This document shows, piece by piece, positions 44,960 to 53,522 of a stretch of 64,000 nt of DNA. Where the stretch lies: positions 49,035 to 113,034 of the forward strand of contig NZ_APJI01000030.1 in NCBI RefSeq assembly GCF_000497575.1, written 5' to 3'. Numbering within the stretch: position 1 is the stretch's first letter; each line of letters starts with the position of its first letter. This stretch comes from Afipia sp. OHSU_II-C1. Lineage in GTDB: Bacteria > Pseudomonadota > Alphaproteobacteria > Rhizobiales > Xanthobacteraceae. Position numbers and translations under genes: made by a program. Under the pieces are notes generated by a model. It searched no databases and had not been told where the DNA came from. It saw only the letters and a program-made list of their open reading frames with translations.

Positions 44960-45358
44960 ATGATCCTCGGGGTCGGGCACGATCTCTGCCAGGTGTTTCG
45001 CATTGAGCGCTCGCTCAAGAAACTGGGTGACGATTGGATGAACGAAGTGTTTACGACGGATGAGCGCAAGCTGTGCGAGCGAGGCATAGATCCGACCTTG
45101 CTGTTCGCCCGTGGCTTCTGCGGTAAGGAAGCTTGCCTTAAGGCGCTGGGTACGGGGCGGACCGCCGACATCGACTGGCACGACATCGAGGTCTTGCAAA
45201 TCGGGCCGTCGGCCTCCTTACGGTTGTCCGGTGGAGCTCTTCAGGAGCTGAAAGCACTTACGCCTGCCGGCTATGAACCTGTCCTGCATATCGCTTGCTC
45301 GGGTGGGGCAGGTATCGCCCAGGCCATCGTCACCCTTTCGGCGGTCCCGCAGCGGTAA
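44960..45358 (+). CDS. Holo-ACP synthase-type phosphopantetheinyl transferase
   Basis: The product is a 132-residue AcpS-type enzyme that transfers phosphopantetheine from coenzyme A to a carrier-protein serine. Both metal-binding signatures are present: GVGHDLCQVFRIERSL (Asp8) and FARGFCGKEACLKALGTG (Lys56-Glu57). The length is normal for AcpS. As part of the island operon it is very probably a second, dedicated copy; the likely partner is the ACP-like protein encoded by the first gene. GTAGGCAGC before the ATG is a modest ribosome site. Confidence 0.9.
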   Translation: MILGVGHDLCQVFRIERSLKKLGDDWMNEVFTTDERKLCERGIDPTLLFARGFCGKEACLKALGTGRTADIDWHDIEVLQIGPSASLRLSGGALQELKALTPAGYEPVLHIACSGGAGIAQAIVTLSAVPQR

Positions 45359-45935
45359 TACTCGCTGCACTCATCGTGTCATAGCAGAGAGCTCTCTTCG
45401 GACGGCTTCGATGCTCGTGTCGAGATAATTGGCCAGATCGACAAGGTAGATTCCCTTTGCGCATTTCTGGCTAGATTAATCCGCACCAGCGGAATTGGAA
45501 TTTCGCTCATGCTTAGTTTTGACGTTGTTAAAAAGCCGCGAAAGGACATCGCTAGCCTCGTCTTCCAGGTCGGTCTGTGAACGCTCGCAAACATCGATAA
45601 ACGTCGACGAGATATACGACTGTTGCGCCGCTCAATCCGACCAGAGTTGCGATCGCAAGATTCTCACCGCTAAACAGCGCGCGAAAAATCGAAAATGATC
45701 CGGCTATAGTCGCTAGCAGTTGGCTGACTGATAACGAAAGAGACAAATCGGAGACAGTTGGCGAAAATAAGAGAAAAGGAGTCAGTTTGAGGACTGATAA
45801 GGAAAATCTGCAAAGCTTACCAGTAGTTTGATGCGTTCATCGCGTAGTGAAGCGTTATGGAATTTGGTACATCGCTAAGGTGCAATCGTCTCTATACTAG
45901 TTATGGGTATGAGGCGCGGACTCAATTACTCGTTG
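45359..45935. other. Largely gene-free AT-rich stretch at the operon/catabolic border
   Basis: There is no convincing gene. A 64-codon minus-strand frame (45552-45746) would give a peptide with two hydrophobic stretches (LLATIAGSFSIFRALFSGE, LAIATLVGLSGATVVYLVD) and might be a small membrane protein; ribosome-site support is weak. The segment 45776-45863 is repeated in altered form at 62820-62934. Confidence 0.45.
45776..45863 (+). repeat. Left copy of a degenerate repeat flanking the catabolic block
   Basis: It shares with 62820-62934, in the same order and orientation, the blocks AAGGAGTCAG, ACTGANAAGGAAA, AAAGCTTANCAGT and CGTTATGGAAT. Spacing differs by about 14 bases between the last two blocks. 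The nature is unknown: a duplicated promoter segment or a recombination scar. Confidence 0.5.
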
Positions 45936-47240
45936 CTATTGCAACGACACCTGACCTCGACATTCTCCAAATCCGATCGTGGCATAACCCTTCCGCTCGC
46001 AAGACGCGGTCAGAATAATTTCGTCGCCATCCTCAAGAAAGGTCCGTTGCTCGCCGGATGGTAGCGAAACGGGGTCTCGTCCGCCTTGCGTCGTCTCAAG
46101 CAGGGCTCCACAGCCGTCCCGCTCGGAACCGGAGATCGTCCCCGTGCCCATGAGATCGCCCGGTTCGAGATTGCATCCATTGCTGGTGTGATGAGCAATG
46201 AGTTGTCTCGCCGTCCAGTACATGTGCCGCGCGTTTGAACGAGCCAGTCGAAACGGCTCCTGGCCGGCGGCTCTCATCCCGGGAGTCAGGATAAGGACAT
46301 CGAGCCTGATGTCGAAAGCCCCGTTTGACTGGTCGGAATTGTCGAAGAGGTAAGGGAGGGGAGCCGGATCGCCTTGCGGTCGGGATGGCTGCTGGATTCG
46401 AAACGGGGCAAGCGCTTCTGGCGTGACGATCCACGGCGAAATGGTTGTCGCGAAGCTTTTTGCCAGAAACGGGCCGAGCGGTTGATACTCCCACGTCTGG
46501 ATGTCGCGCGCCGACCAGTCGTTGAGGAGACAGACGCCGGCGATATGCTCCTCGGTCTCCGCAATCGAAATGGGCTCGCCGAGAGTGTTACCCGGTCCCA
46601 CCCAAAGCCCGAGTTCCAGTTCGTAGTCCAGTCGCTTGCATGGTTCATATGATGGCGCATCGCTGCCCGCGATCTTGATCTGTCCATACGGGCGCCGGAT
46701 CTCCCTCCCGGAAGGTACGATGGACGATGCGCGGCCGTGATAGCCGATCGGGACATACTTGTAGTTCGGCAGCAGTGGGTTCTCTGGCCGGAACAGGCGG
46801 CCGGTGTTCGTCGCGTGATGAATCCCGACGTAGAAGTCGGTGTAATTGCCTATACGGGCGGGAACCAGCACGGCGCAGTCCGCGGCCGGGTGAATGAAGC
46901 CTTCGATCTGGCGTTGTTCAGGGGTGCCTTCGCTCAACATCGCAAAGAGTTGCTTGCGCAGGGCGCGTCGCGGACCCGATCCGAGAGCGAGAAATCCGTT
47001 CAGCGTGCCAGCGGCCATCGCATCGACGGCACGCGCGGCTTCACCCGCGAAGAGACCGGACTCGCGGGCGGCATTGAGGTTTACGACCATGTCGCCTATC
47101 GCGACCGCGCCGCATGGCCGGCATCCGCTGATGGATACAACGCCGAAGGGAAGATTCTGGATCGGGAAATCCGGATGACTATTCGCAGATGCCACCCAGC
47201 TGCGCCGGGCAGCATCGTGGGTTTCGTCCAGCTCAGTCAC
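45936..47240 (-). CDS. fahA: Fumarylacetoacetase
   Basis: The product has 434 residues. An N-terminal SH3-like domain precedes the metal-binding beta-roll with YTDFYVGIHHATNTGRLFRP, YKYVPIGYHGRASSI, RLDYELELGLWVGPGN, LNDWSARDIQTWEYQPLGPF and GTGTISG. The enzyme splits fumarylacetoacetate to fumarate and acetoacetate, the last step of tyrosine/homogentisate breakdown. Homogentisate dioxygenase is not in the window, so here it may serve another ring-cleavage product. The GTG start overlaps the TetR gene's stop by four bases (GTGA), so both share a transcript. Confidence 0.92.
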   Translation of the reverse strand: MTELDETHDAARRSWVASANSHPDFPIQNLPFGVVSISGCRPCGAVAIGDMVVNLNAARESGLFAGEAARAVDAMAAGTLNGFLALGSGPRRALRKQLFAMLSEGTPEQRQIEGFIHPAADCAVLVPARIGNYTDFYVGIHHATNTGRLFRPENPLLPNYKYVPIGYHGRASSIVPSGREIRRPYGQIKIAGSDAPSYEPCKRLDYELELGLWVGPGNTLGEPISIAETEEHIAGVCLLNDWSARDIQTWEYQPLGPFLAKSFATTISPWIVTPEALAPFRIQQPSRPQGDPAPLPYLFDNSDQSNGAFDIRLDVLILTPGMRAAGQEPFRLARSNARHMYWTARQLIAHHTSNGCNLEPGDLMGTGTISGSERDGCGALLETTQGGRDPVSLPSGEQRTFLEDGDEIILTASCERKGYATIGFGECRGQVSLQ

Positions 47241-48004
47241 ATAGAGCCTTTCTTTGCTTTATTGGTTTTGGTGGTCTTGTGCCGGTCTGCGAGCGTTTTG
47301 CTTTTTGCTTTCGCGGATTTCAAACGCGCCCGCGGATTGGGGCTCGAAGGGGTAGGATTAAGCAGGCCGGCAGTCAGGAACGGGATAATGTGAGCCATGG
47401 CCTCGTCAGGATTCCCGAAGGACAGATCGTCGCCCAGGAGACGTTGCAAGCGCCCATTGTCAGCGCGGACATACAGCATGGCGCCGTAGATGCAGGCCAA
47501 TTTCCAAAACAGGTCCTCGCGCGAGAGCCCTGGACACGCAGCAGTCAATGCATCGACGAAGTTCCGTCCGACTGAATCGTAGAAGTCAAACACCACATTG
47601 CGGACCTCCGGCGACGGGTCCATCGAGGCTTGCGCGGCAAGGACCTTAAAATGTCGTTCGCCTTCGGATTCGCCGAGGGCGAGGGTGGGCCCGATGAACG
47701 CGGTGAGAACCCTAGCGGGGTCCGGTGGCGTGTCATTCAGGGCTTCGGCCATGAGGCGTTCGCGATGTTTGTTGATAGGCCCGAGACGGCGCTCGAACAC
47801 GGCGCGTATCAGGGCTGCCTTGGAGCCGAAATGGTAGTGCATTGCGGCACTATTGGCGCCCGCATCTTCCGTAATCATGCGCGTGGAGACGCCGTTGAAG
47901 CCGCGCTCAGCGAAAAGGCGCTCTGCAGCGTTCAGCAGCCGTTCCCGCGTGTCGCCGCCGGGCCGTTCGCGGACGTCGTTCATGGTTTTTTCTGCGAATG
48001 ACAT
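47237..48004 (-). CDS. TetR-family regulator, 255 aa
   Basis: The N-terminal helix-turn-helix spans about 18-65 (TRERLLNAAERLFAERGFNGVSTRMITEDAGANSAAMHYHFGSKAALIRAVFERR). The ligand domain about 70-215 includes a C-terminal part with FDFYDSVGRNFVDALTAACPGLSREDL. A Lys/Thr-rich basic tail ends the protein. It is divergent from the cyclase gene with a long palindrome between them (48062-48098), its likely operator, and is upstream of and coupled to fahA. It presumably represses the catabolic genes until an aromatic inducer binds. Confidence 0.9.
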   Translation of the reverse strand: MSFAEKTMNDVRERPGGDTRERLLNAAERLFAERGFNGVSTRMITEDAGANSAAMHYHFGSKAALIRAVFERRLGPINKHRERLMAEALNDTPPDPARVLTAFIGPTLALGESEGERHFKVLAAQASMDPSPEVRNVVFDFYDSVGRNFVDALTAACPGLSREDLFWKLACIYGAMLYVRADNGRLQRLLGDDLSFGNPDEAMAHIIPFLTAGLLNPTPSSPNPRARLKSAKAKSKTLADRHKTTKTNKAKKGSM

Positions 48005-48061
48005 CGTTCTTTCGTCCCTCTGACGTGAGGGGAGACCGTACTACGATTCAAGACAAAATAG

Positions 48062-48098
48062 TAAGTCAATTGATTGTTTCAAGCAATCGATTGACTTA
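48062..48098. promoter_or_regulatory. Large palindromic operator between TetR and cyclase genes
   Basis: TAAGTCAATTGATTG and CAATCGATTGACTTA form 15-bp arms with one mismatch around a 7-base centre. Each arm contains its own near-palindrome CAATYGATTG, so it may be two adjacent sites. Position and symmetry suit the TetR regulator at 47237-48004. Confidence 0.75.
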
Positions 48099-48175
48099 TT
48101 TTTGAAGGCGTCAGATAAGGGAGGCCGTCAAGGGAGCTGGCGGTCGCGCAAGCGCGATCGCAGGGAAGGACGCGA

Positions 48176-48961
48176 ATGCGCATCGTCGACCTGTCAATCA
48201 ATATCGAGAACGACATAGTGGGCGATCCGGCCTTCTCGCGCCCCAAAATCAAGTATCTTGGGCACGACGACACCATCGATAGGATGCGGAATTTCTTTCC
48301 CGGCCTGACCAGTGCCAACCTGCCTGATGGCAAGGCGTGGGCCATCGAAAACGTCGAACTTACGACGCACAACGGTACGCATCTCGATGCGCCGTACCAC
48401 TTCCATCCAACGATGAACCACGCGCTCTATCCAGGCGGCGAGCGTGCCATGACGATCGACGAAATCCCCCTCGATTGGTGTTTCCGCTCTGGCGTCAAAC
48501 TCGATTTTCGCCACTTTGAGGACGGGTATGTCGCAACGGCTGACGATGTCAGGGCTGAGCTCGATCGCATCGGTTGCGAACTGAAGCCTTACGACATCGT
48601 GGTCGTGAACACGCGGGCAGGCGAGCGTTACGGTTGCGCCGATTATGTCGAAAGTGGTTGCGGCGTTGGCAGGGATGCAACGCTACACCTGCTGAAAGCA
48701 GGTGTGCGTATCACGGGAACCGATGCGTGGAGTTGGGACGCTCCGTTTCTTTACACTGCGAAGCGCGTCGCGGCGACTGGGGACTATGGTCTAATATGGG
48801 AGGGACACAAAGCCGGCCGCGAAATTGGCTACTGCCACATCGAAAAGCTGCACGCGCTCGAGTCGCTTCCGTCTCACGGATTCAAGATTGCGTGCTTTCC
48901 CGTGAAGATAAGGGGCGCTTCGGCGGGTTGGACGCGCGCTGTCGCGATCCTCGATGACTAG
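48176..48961 (+). CDS. Cyclase-family metal-dependent hydrolase, 261 aa
   Basis: The product belongs to the kynurenine formamidase/isatin hydrolase-like 'cyclase' family. The metal site HNGTHLDAPYHFHP (about 64-77) matches HxGTHxDxPxH, and MTIDEIPLDWCF, YDIVVVNTRAG, ITGTDAWSWDAPF and GHKAGREIGYCHIEKL follow. These enzymes open amide or lactam rings or hydrolyse formamides, often in breakdown of tryptophan, isatin or N-heterocycles. It begins the plus-strand catabolic run and is divergent from the TetR gene. The substrate is not known. ATG 48176 has GAAGG about ten bases upstream. Confidence 0.85.
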   Translation: MRIVDLSINIENDIVGDPAFSRPKIKYLGHDDTIDRMRNFFPGLTSANLPDGKAWAIENVELTTHNGTHLDAPYHFHPTMNHALYPGGERAMTIDEIPLDWCFRSGVKLDFRHFEDGYVATADDVRAELDRIGCELKPYDIVVVNTRAGERYGCADYVESGCGVGRDATLHLLKAGVRITGTDAWSWDAPFLYTAKRVAATGDYGLIWEGHKAGREIGYCHIEKLHALESLPSHGFKIACFPVKIRGASAGWTRAVAILDD

Positions 48962-49029
48962 CGTTCGCTCCTTCCTGGGCTGGCTACGTATCAATCAAAA
49001 GAGTGATTCAATTCTATTTGGAGGAAATT

Positions 49030-50160
49030 ATGGGGGCAATTAGCAGACGGCATTTTGGCTTCGGCGCGGCGGTTGCGATGTCGGTGCTGGCGCTTGGATC
49101 GCATGACGCGATCTCGCAAGCATCGGGCAGTGTTCCAATCGGCGTGATCTTCCCGACCAAGAGCATCATCGGCCGGCAGGGCGTTCAGGGTGCGAATATC
49201 GCAGCTGACTTCGTCAACGCGGATGGTGGCATCGGCGGCAAGCAGATCAAACTGATCGTCTACGATACCAACTTCGCGCCGGTGGAAGGCGTGGCGGCAA
49301 TCCAGCGGCTTTTGACCCAAGATGACGTGCGTGTCGTGGTCGGAGAAATCTCCAGCACGGTCGCGTTAGCCGCGATTCCGGTTGCCAAATCCGAGGATGC
49401 GCTTCTGATGTTTTCTGTGCCAAAGCATCCGGACGTGACCAAGAGCGATTACGACCGCGTCTTTCGCCTCAATACTACAACGGTAATGGATGCGACATCC
49501 TTCAATGATTATTTGCTGAAGACCGTCGCGCCCAACAAGGTTGCCCTTCTTGCCGAGAACAATGATCTCGGCCGGCTCAGTATCGAGGACGCCAAGAAGA
49601 GCTTCGGCTCCAAGCTGGTCTTCACGGACATCTTCGAAGTCAAGCAGAGCGACTTCTCGTCGCTTGCGAGTAACACGCGCGGCTCGGGCGCCGATCTGGT
49701 CTGTATCGTTGCGAGCAACCCGGAGCAGTCCGGAAACCTCCTCAAGAGTATGGCGGATGTCGGCTTCGCGCCGAAGCGTTGCCTGATGCCGGGCCTTCTC
49801 AATAACGATGTGCCGAAGGTCGCCGGTAAAGCCGCGAACGGTGTTTTCTCAGAAGACATCTACTCGCCGTCGATCGATACCGATCTCAACCAGAAGTTCT
49901 TCAAGGCCTATGAGGCGAAGTACAACAGCGCTCCGGGAAAAATCGAGCTGCTCGGTTTTGAAAGCGTCTGGATCGTCGCCCAGGCCATGAAAAAGGCGGG
50001 CACTACGACCGATACGAAGAAGCTTGCGGAGGTGCTTCGTGCCAACAAATGGACGAGTCCGCGGGGTGCAGTGTCCTTCGATGCAACGGGGCAGGCATCC
50101 AGCGACCACGTTTATCGCGTCGAGGTGAAGGACGGTCATGTCGTCGCCACACAACGCTGA
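49030..50160 (+). CDS. ABC transporter substrate-binding protein (LivK type)
   Basis: The product is a 376-residue periplasmic binding protein with a twin-arginine-like signal peptide (ISRRHFGFGAAVAMSVLALG, cleavage near 30). The mature protein follows the branched-chain-amino-acid-binding type: SVPIGVIFPTKSIIGRQGVQ, DDVRVVVGEISSTVALA, VALLAENNDLGRLSIEDAK and GADLVCIVASNPEQSGNLL. TTTGGAGGAAATT before ATG 49030 sets the start. The permease and ATPase genes follow at once. In such clusters the ligand is often an aromatic acid and not an amino acid. Confidence 0.9.
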   Translation: MGAISRRHFGFGAAVAMSVLALGSHDAISQASGSVPIGVIFPTKSIIGRQGVQGANIAADFVNADGGIGGKQIKLIVYDTNFAPVEGVAAIQRLLTQDDVRVVVGEISSTVALAAIPVAKSEDALLMFSVPKHPDVTKSDYDRVFRLNTTTVMDATSFNDYLLKTVAPNKVALLAENNDLGRLSIEDAKKSFGSKLVFTDIFEVKQSDFSSLASNTRGSGADLVCIVASNPEQSGNLLKSMADVGFAPKRCLMPGLLNNDVPKVAGKAANGVFSEDIYSPSIDTDLNQKFFKAYEAKYNSAPGKIELLGFESVWIVAQAMKKAGTTTDTKKLAEVLRANKWTSPRGAVSFDATGQASSDHVYRVEVKDGHVVATQR

Positions 50161-50192
50161 CCCTTGGGGGTGGCTAATGGGAATCGATGATC

Positions 50193-51065
50193 ATGTCTGA
50201 CCTGATTTTGCAGCAGATTGCGAATGGCTTGTCGACCGGTATGGTCTACGCGCTGATAGCGCTTGGACTGACCATCGTCTTCGGCGTTCTCCATGTCATC
50301 AACTTCGCCCATGGCGAATTTTACATGATTGGAGCGCTTTGCTCGGTCTTGCTGACCAGCAGGTTAGGGATTCCTTACCTCCTGACCGTTCCTGTTGCCG
50401 CCATGGCGGGAACGGTTGCAGCGATCGTGGCCGATCGCGTAGGCGTCCGTCCGGTATTGCCGCAGCGGGACGGTCATTCCCTCGTTCTGATCACGACGTT
50501 TGCCATCAGCATGTTGTTCAACGAGTCGGTGCTCGCGACCGTCGGTCCGGGCCCCATACCGAGCCCTGGCATCGATAGCGGCGTGGTGTCGATCGGACCG
50601 GTGGCACTTAGTTCGCAGCGGTTGCTCGTCATCGTGCTCGGTCTGGCGCTTGTCGTCGGTCTGGAAATCATGCTGCAGACGACACGTTTCGGCCGTTCGC
50701 TCCGGGCTGTTGCGCAAAGCGCATGGGCTGCGGAAATCGTCGGCATCGATGTCCGGAAAATCGGGTTGCTGAGCTTCGCGCTCGCGGGATTGCTTGCGGG
50801 TCTCGCCGGCGCGCTCGTGGTTCCGATCGTGACCTTCAGTGCCGCGATGGGACAGCACGCGGTCATCAACGCATTCGTCATTGTCGTGATCGGCAGTATG
50901 GGCAACGTCGTCGGTGCTGTCGTCTGCGGCGTGGTACTCGGCATCTTGGAGTCGCTCTCAAGTATCTTCATGCCCACCGAAGTCTCCAGCGCCATCGTCT
51001 ATTCGTTGCTTCTGGTGGCGCTTCTTGTGCGCCCTCAGGGTATGTTCGCGGGGAAGGCACGATGA
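50193..51065 (+). CDS. ABC transporter permease, LivH type
   Basis: The product is a 290-residue inner-membrane permease with about eight helices. LivH signatures are LQQIANGLSTGMVYALIALGLTIVFG, NFAHGEFYMIGAL, RAVAQSAWAAEIVGIDVRKI and VIGSMGNVVGAVVCGVVLG. The stop overlaps the next ATG (ATGA). ATG 50193 is preferred over 50187, which adds two residues. It works with the binding protein and the fused permease-ATPase. Confidence 0.92.
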   Translation: MSDLILQQIANGLSTGMVYALIALGLTIVFGVLHVINFAHGEFYMIGALCSVLLTSRLGIPYLLTVPVAAMAGTVAAIVADRVGVRPVLPQRDGHSLVLITTFAISMLFNESVLATVGPGPIPSPGIDSGVVSIGPVALSSQRLLVIVLGLALVVGLEIMLQTTRFGRSLRAVAQSAWAAEIVGIDVRKIGLLSFALAGLLAGLAGALVVPIVTFSAAMGQHAVINAFVIVVIGSMGNVVGAVVCGVVLGILESLSSIFMPTEVSSAIVYSLLLVALLVRPQGMFAGKAR

Positions 51066-52822
51066 GTCGTTCCTCTCTCTTATCTGTCGCAGCTCTCGTC
51101 GCGGCACTGGCCGCCGCAACGCTATTGCCGACCTACTATGCGAGCCTCGCCGCCTATGCGGTGGTGCTGGCGCTCCTTGGAACGGCCGTCAATATCACTG
51201 TTGGCTATCTCGGCTTGATCTCCTTTGGTCATGCGGCTTTCTTTGGGCTCGGAGCTTATACGGCGGGGCTTCTCGCCGTGAAGTGCGGTGTGAATTTCTG
51301 GGCCGCCACGCTGGTTGCGATCCTGCCGGGAGCGAGCCTCGGCGCGCTCGTGGGGTTCGCATCCTTGCGCGTCCGCGGGCCATACTTCGCTATTTCGACG
51401 TTGGTGACGGCCGAAATCCTGCGACTCATTGCGTCGAACTGGATTTCTCTCACGCGCGGTCCACTGGGCGTCATCGTTCCACGCCCGCGAATCTCTTTTC
51501 TTGAGAGTTTGGGACTTAACTTTGCCCAGTATCACCTGATCATCTGCATCGTGGCGCTCGCGCTCGTCCTCGAGGTTCTGCGGCGGCTCCTGTCCAGTCC
51601 TTACGGGCGTGCGTGGTTGGCTCTGCGCGATCAACAGGATCTCGCCGAGAGCGTCGGGATCGTCCCACTCAACCATCGGGTCGCCGCGATTGCCCTGTCG
51701 GGCGGAATTGCCGCGCTCGCAGGCGCGCTGCTCGTGCCGCGCATTCTGGTTCTAAGCCCCGATCTCTTCGGAACGATGTTTTCAGCTACGGGTCTGCTCG
51801 CTGCCATTCTCGGCGGAAAAGGAACGTTGATCGGACCGATATTTGGCGGCATCGCGTTTGCGATGGCGCCTGAACTTCTCCGCGCGATTGACACCTATAG
51901 GATCGCAGTCTTCGCTTTGCTTCTGCTTGTTGTCGTTCGCGTGAAGCCAGATGGTCTGGCTGCATTCCTGCCTCGCTCGCGTCCTGCGCCGGCGCTATCA
52001 GCTGCCGTGCCGCCCGCAGGCCAATCCCGGACAAAAGTCGCCAGCCTCGTGGTCTCGGACCTGTCGAAGCATTTCGGTGGACTCAAGGCCATTGACGACG
52101 TTTCATTCTCGGTCTCGCGCGGCAAAATTGTCGGGCTGATCGGTCCGAACGGCGCAGGGAAGACAACCTGCCTCAGCCTCGTCAGCGGCTTCATGTCTCC
52201 GACGACGGGACAGATTTCCCTCGGTAACGGCTGGCTCTCCGGCAAGGCCGCCGCGCAGGTCGCTGCCGAAGGTGTCGTTCGCACGTTTCAGCATACGACT
52301 CTTTGTCCGACGCTCAGCGCTTTCGATAATGTGTTGATCGGAACGCATCTGGTCATGCCGGAAACGCCCTGGTCGGCAATTTTCAGGACCCGAGCGTTCG
52401 TCGAGCGCGAGGCAACCCGAAAGGCATGGGCGCAGGCCTGTATCGAGACCGTGGAGTTGACGGACAGAAGTCAGTCGGATGCCGGCACGCTCGCCTATGG
52501 CGAGCAACGCATGCTTTCCATCGCGGTCGCTCTTGCTGCCCGCCCGGATTTCCTCCTTCTCGACGAACCCGGTGCTGGCCTCAACGCGACAGAGGCCGCT
52601 GCTCTTGCGGTGTTGCTGCGCCGTCTGAAGTCCGACGGATTGACCATCGTAATCATCGATCACAATCTTCGCATGATGATGGGCTTGTGCGACGAGTTTG
52701 TCGTGCTCCACCATGGCAGGAAACTTGCGCAGGGCGATCCCGTCGCCGTGCGCAACGATCCGGCGGTCGTGAAGGCCTACCTGGGCGAGAAGCGGTCGGG
52801 AGGAGCAAATGCTGCGGCTTGA
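51062..52822 (+). CDS. Fused LivM permease-LivG ATPase
   Basis: The product has 586 residues. About 1-310 are a LivM permease (GYLGLISFGHAAFFGLGAY, RVRGPYFAISTLVTAEILR, GKGTLIGPIFGG). A Pro/Ala linker joins it to a LivG ATPase (about 335-586) with Walker A GPNGAGKTT, a signature reading LAYGEQRMLSIA in place of LSGGQ, Walker B FLLLDEPGAGL and the switch His in IIDHNLRMMMG. Such permease-ATPase fusions occur in this transporter group. The frame is open further upstream inside livH, but ATG 51062 overlaps that stop by ATGA. The next gene overlaps by 14 bases. Confidence 0.92.
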   Translation: MSRSSLLSVAALVAALAAATLLPTYYASLAAYAVVLALLGTAVNITVGYLGLISFGHAAFFGLGAYTAGLLAVKCGVNFWAATLVAILPGASLGALVGFASLRVRGPYFAISTLVTAEILRLIASNWISLTRGPLGVIVPRPRISFLESLGLNFAQYHLIICIVALALVLEVLRRLLSSPYGRAWLALRDQQDLAESVGIVPLNHRVAAIALSGGIAALAGALLVPRILVLSPDLFGTMFSATGLLAAILGGKGTLIGPIFGGIAFAMAPELLRAIDTYRIAVFALLLLVVVRVKPDGLAAFLPRSRPAPALSAAVPPAGQSRTKVASLVVSDLSKHFGGLKAIDDVSFSVSRGKIVGLIGPNGAGKTTCLSLVSGFMSPTTGQISLGNGWLSGKAAAQVAAEGVVRTFQHTTLCPTLSAFDNVLIGTHLVMPETPWSAIFRTRAFVEREATRKAWAQACIETVELTDRSQSDAGTLAYGEQRMLSIAVALAARPDFLLLDEPGAGLNATEAAALAVLLRRLKSDGLTIVIIDHNLRMMMGLCDEFVVLHHGRKLAQGDPVAVRNDPAVVKAYLGEKRSGGANAAA

Positions 52823-53522
52823 TGCACTCGAAGTCAGCTACGGACCGGTTGGGGCGGTTTCGGGCCTGAGCCTGAACGTGGCGCCCGGCGAGGTCGTTGC
52901 GCTGGTCGGCGCCAACGGCGCGGGGAAGTCGTCGACCTTGAAAGCCATTCTCGGACTGGTGAAGGCCCGTGGTTTGATCCAGCTCGATGGCGAGGAGATG
53001 GCCGGCATGCCCACGCATCTTCGGGTTGCGAGCGGGCTCGCGCTGTCGCCGGAAGGACGGCACGTCTTTCCGCAGATGAGCGTGCGAGAAAATCTTGAAC
53101 TTGGAACCGTGAAGCGTACCGTCGGAGCGACGAAAGAGCTTCTCGATGAAATGATGACGATCTTTCCGAGACTCCGCGAGCGCATCAGCCAGCAGGCCGG
53201 AAGCATGTCCGGCGGCGAGCAGCAGATGGTGGCCATCGCGCGTGCGCTTATGTCCCGACCCAAGGTTCTGATGCTTGATGAACCGACCCTCGGTCTGGCG
53301 CCTCTGATCGTCGATCAGATCGGCGAACTCGTGCTGACCCTGAAAAAGCGTGGTCTCTCGATTCTGATTTCGGAACAGAACGCCGAGATGGCGCTCGACG
53401 TCGCTGACCGCGCCTACGTGCTCGAAACGGGGCGCATCGTAAAGTCCGGGGATAGTCGCGTGATCAAGGCCGATCCTGTCGTGCGCAGCGCTTACCTTGG
53501 GTTCGAAGAGGAGACGGTATGA
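52809..53522 (+). CDS. ABC transporter ATPase, LivF type
   Basis: The product is a 237-residue ATPase. Walker A is GANGAGKSST, the signature is SMSGGEQQMVAIARAL, Walker B is KVLMLDEPTLGLAP, and the H loop is replaced by SEQNAEMALDV, as usual in LivF. It is the second ATPase of the uptake system, paired with the LivG half of the fused protein. The stop overlaps the next ATG by four bases. Confidence 0.93.
   Translation: MLRLDALEVSYGPVGAVSGLSLNVAPGEVVALVGANGAGKSSTLKAILGLVKARGLIQLDGEEMAGMPTHLRVASGLALSPEGRHVFPQMSVRENLELGTVKRTVGATKELLDEMMTIFPRLRERISQQAGSMSGGEQQMVAIARALMSRPKVLMLDEPTLGLAPLIVDQIGELVLTLKKRGLSILISEQNAEMALDVADRAYVLETGRIVKSGDSRVIKADPVVRSAYLGFEEETV

Larger units (their letters stand above)
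28814..45358. mobile_element. Genomic island integrated at the CAU tRNA gene (right end unresolved)
   Basis: It starts at the tRNA 3' end with a tyrosine integrase pointing into the tRNA and an excisionase-like gene. A second integrase, a tRNA remnant, regulators, unknown genes and a cargo operon follow. Base composition from 30 to 38 kb is visibly more AT-rich than the core. I found no second copy of the tRNA 3' end in the window, so the right border is either decayed or beyond 64 kb. The end given is the end of the cargo operon. Confidence 0.7.
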
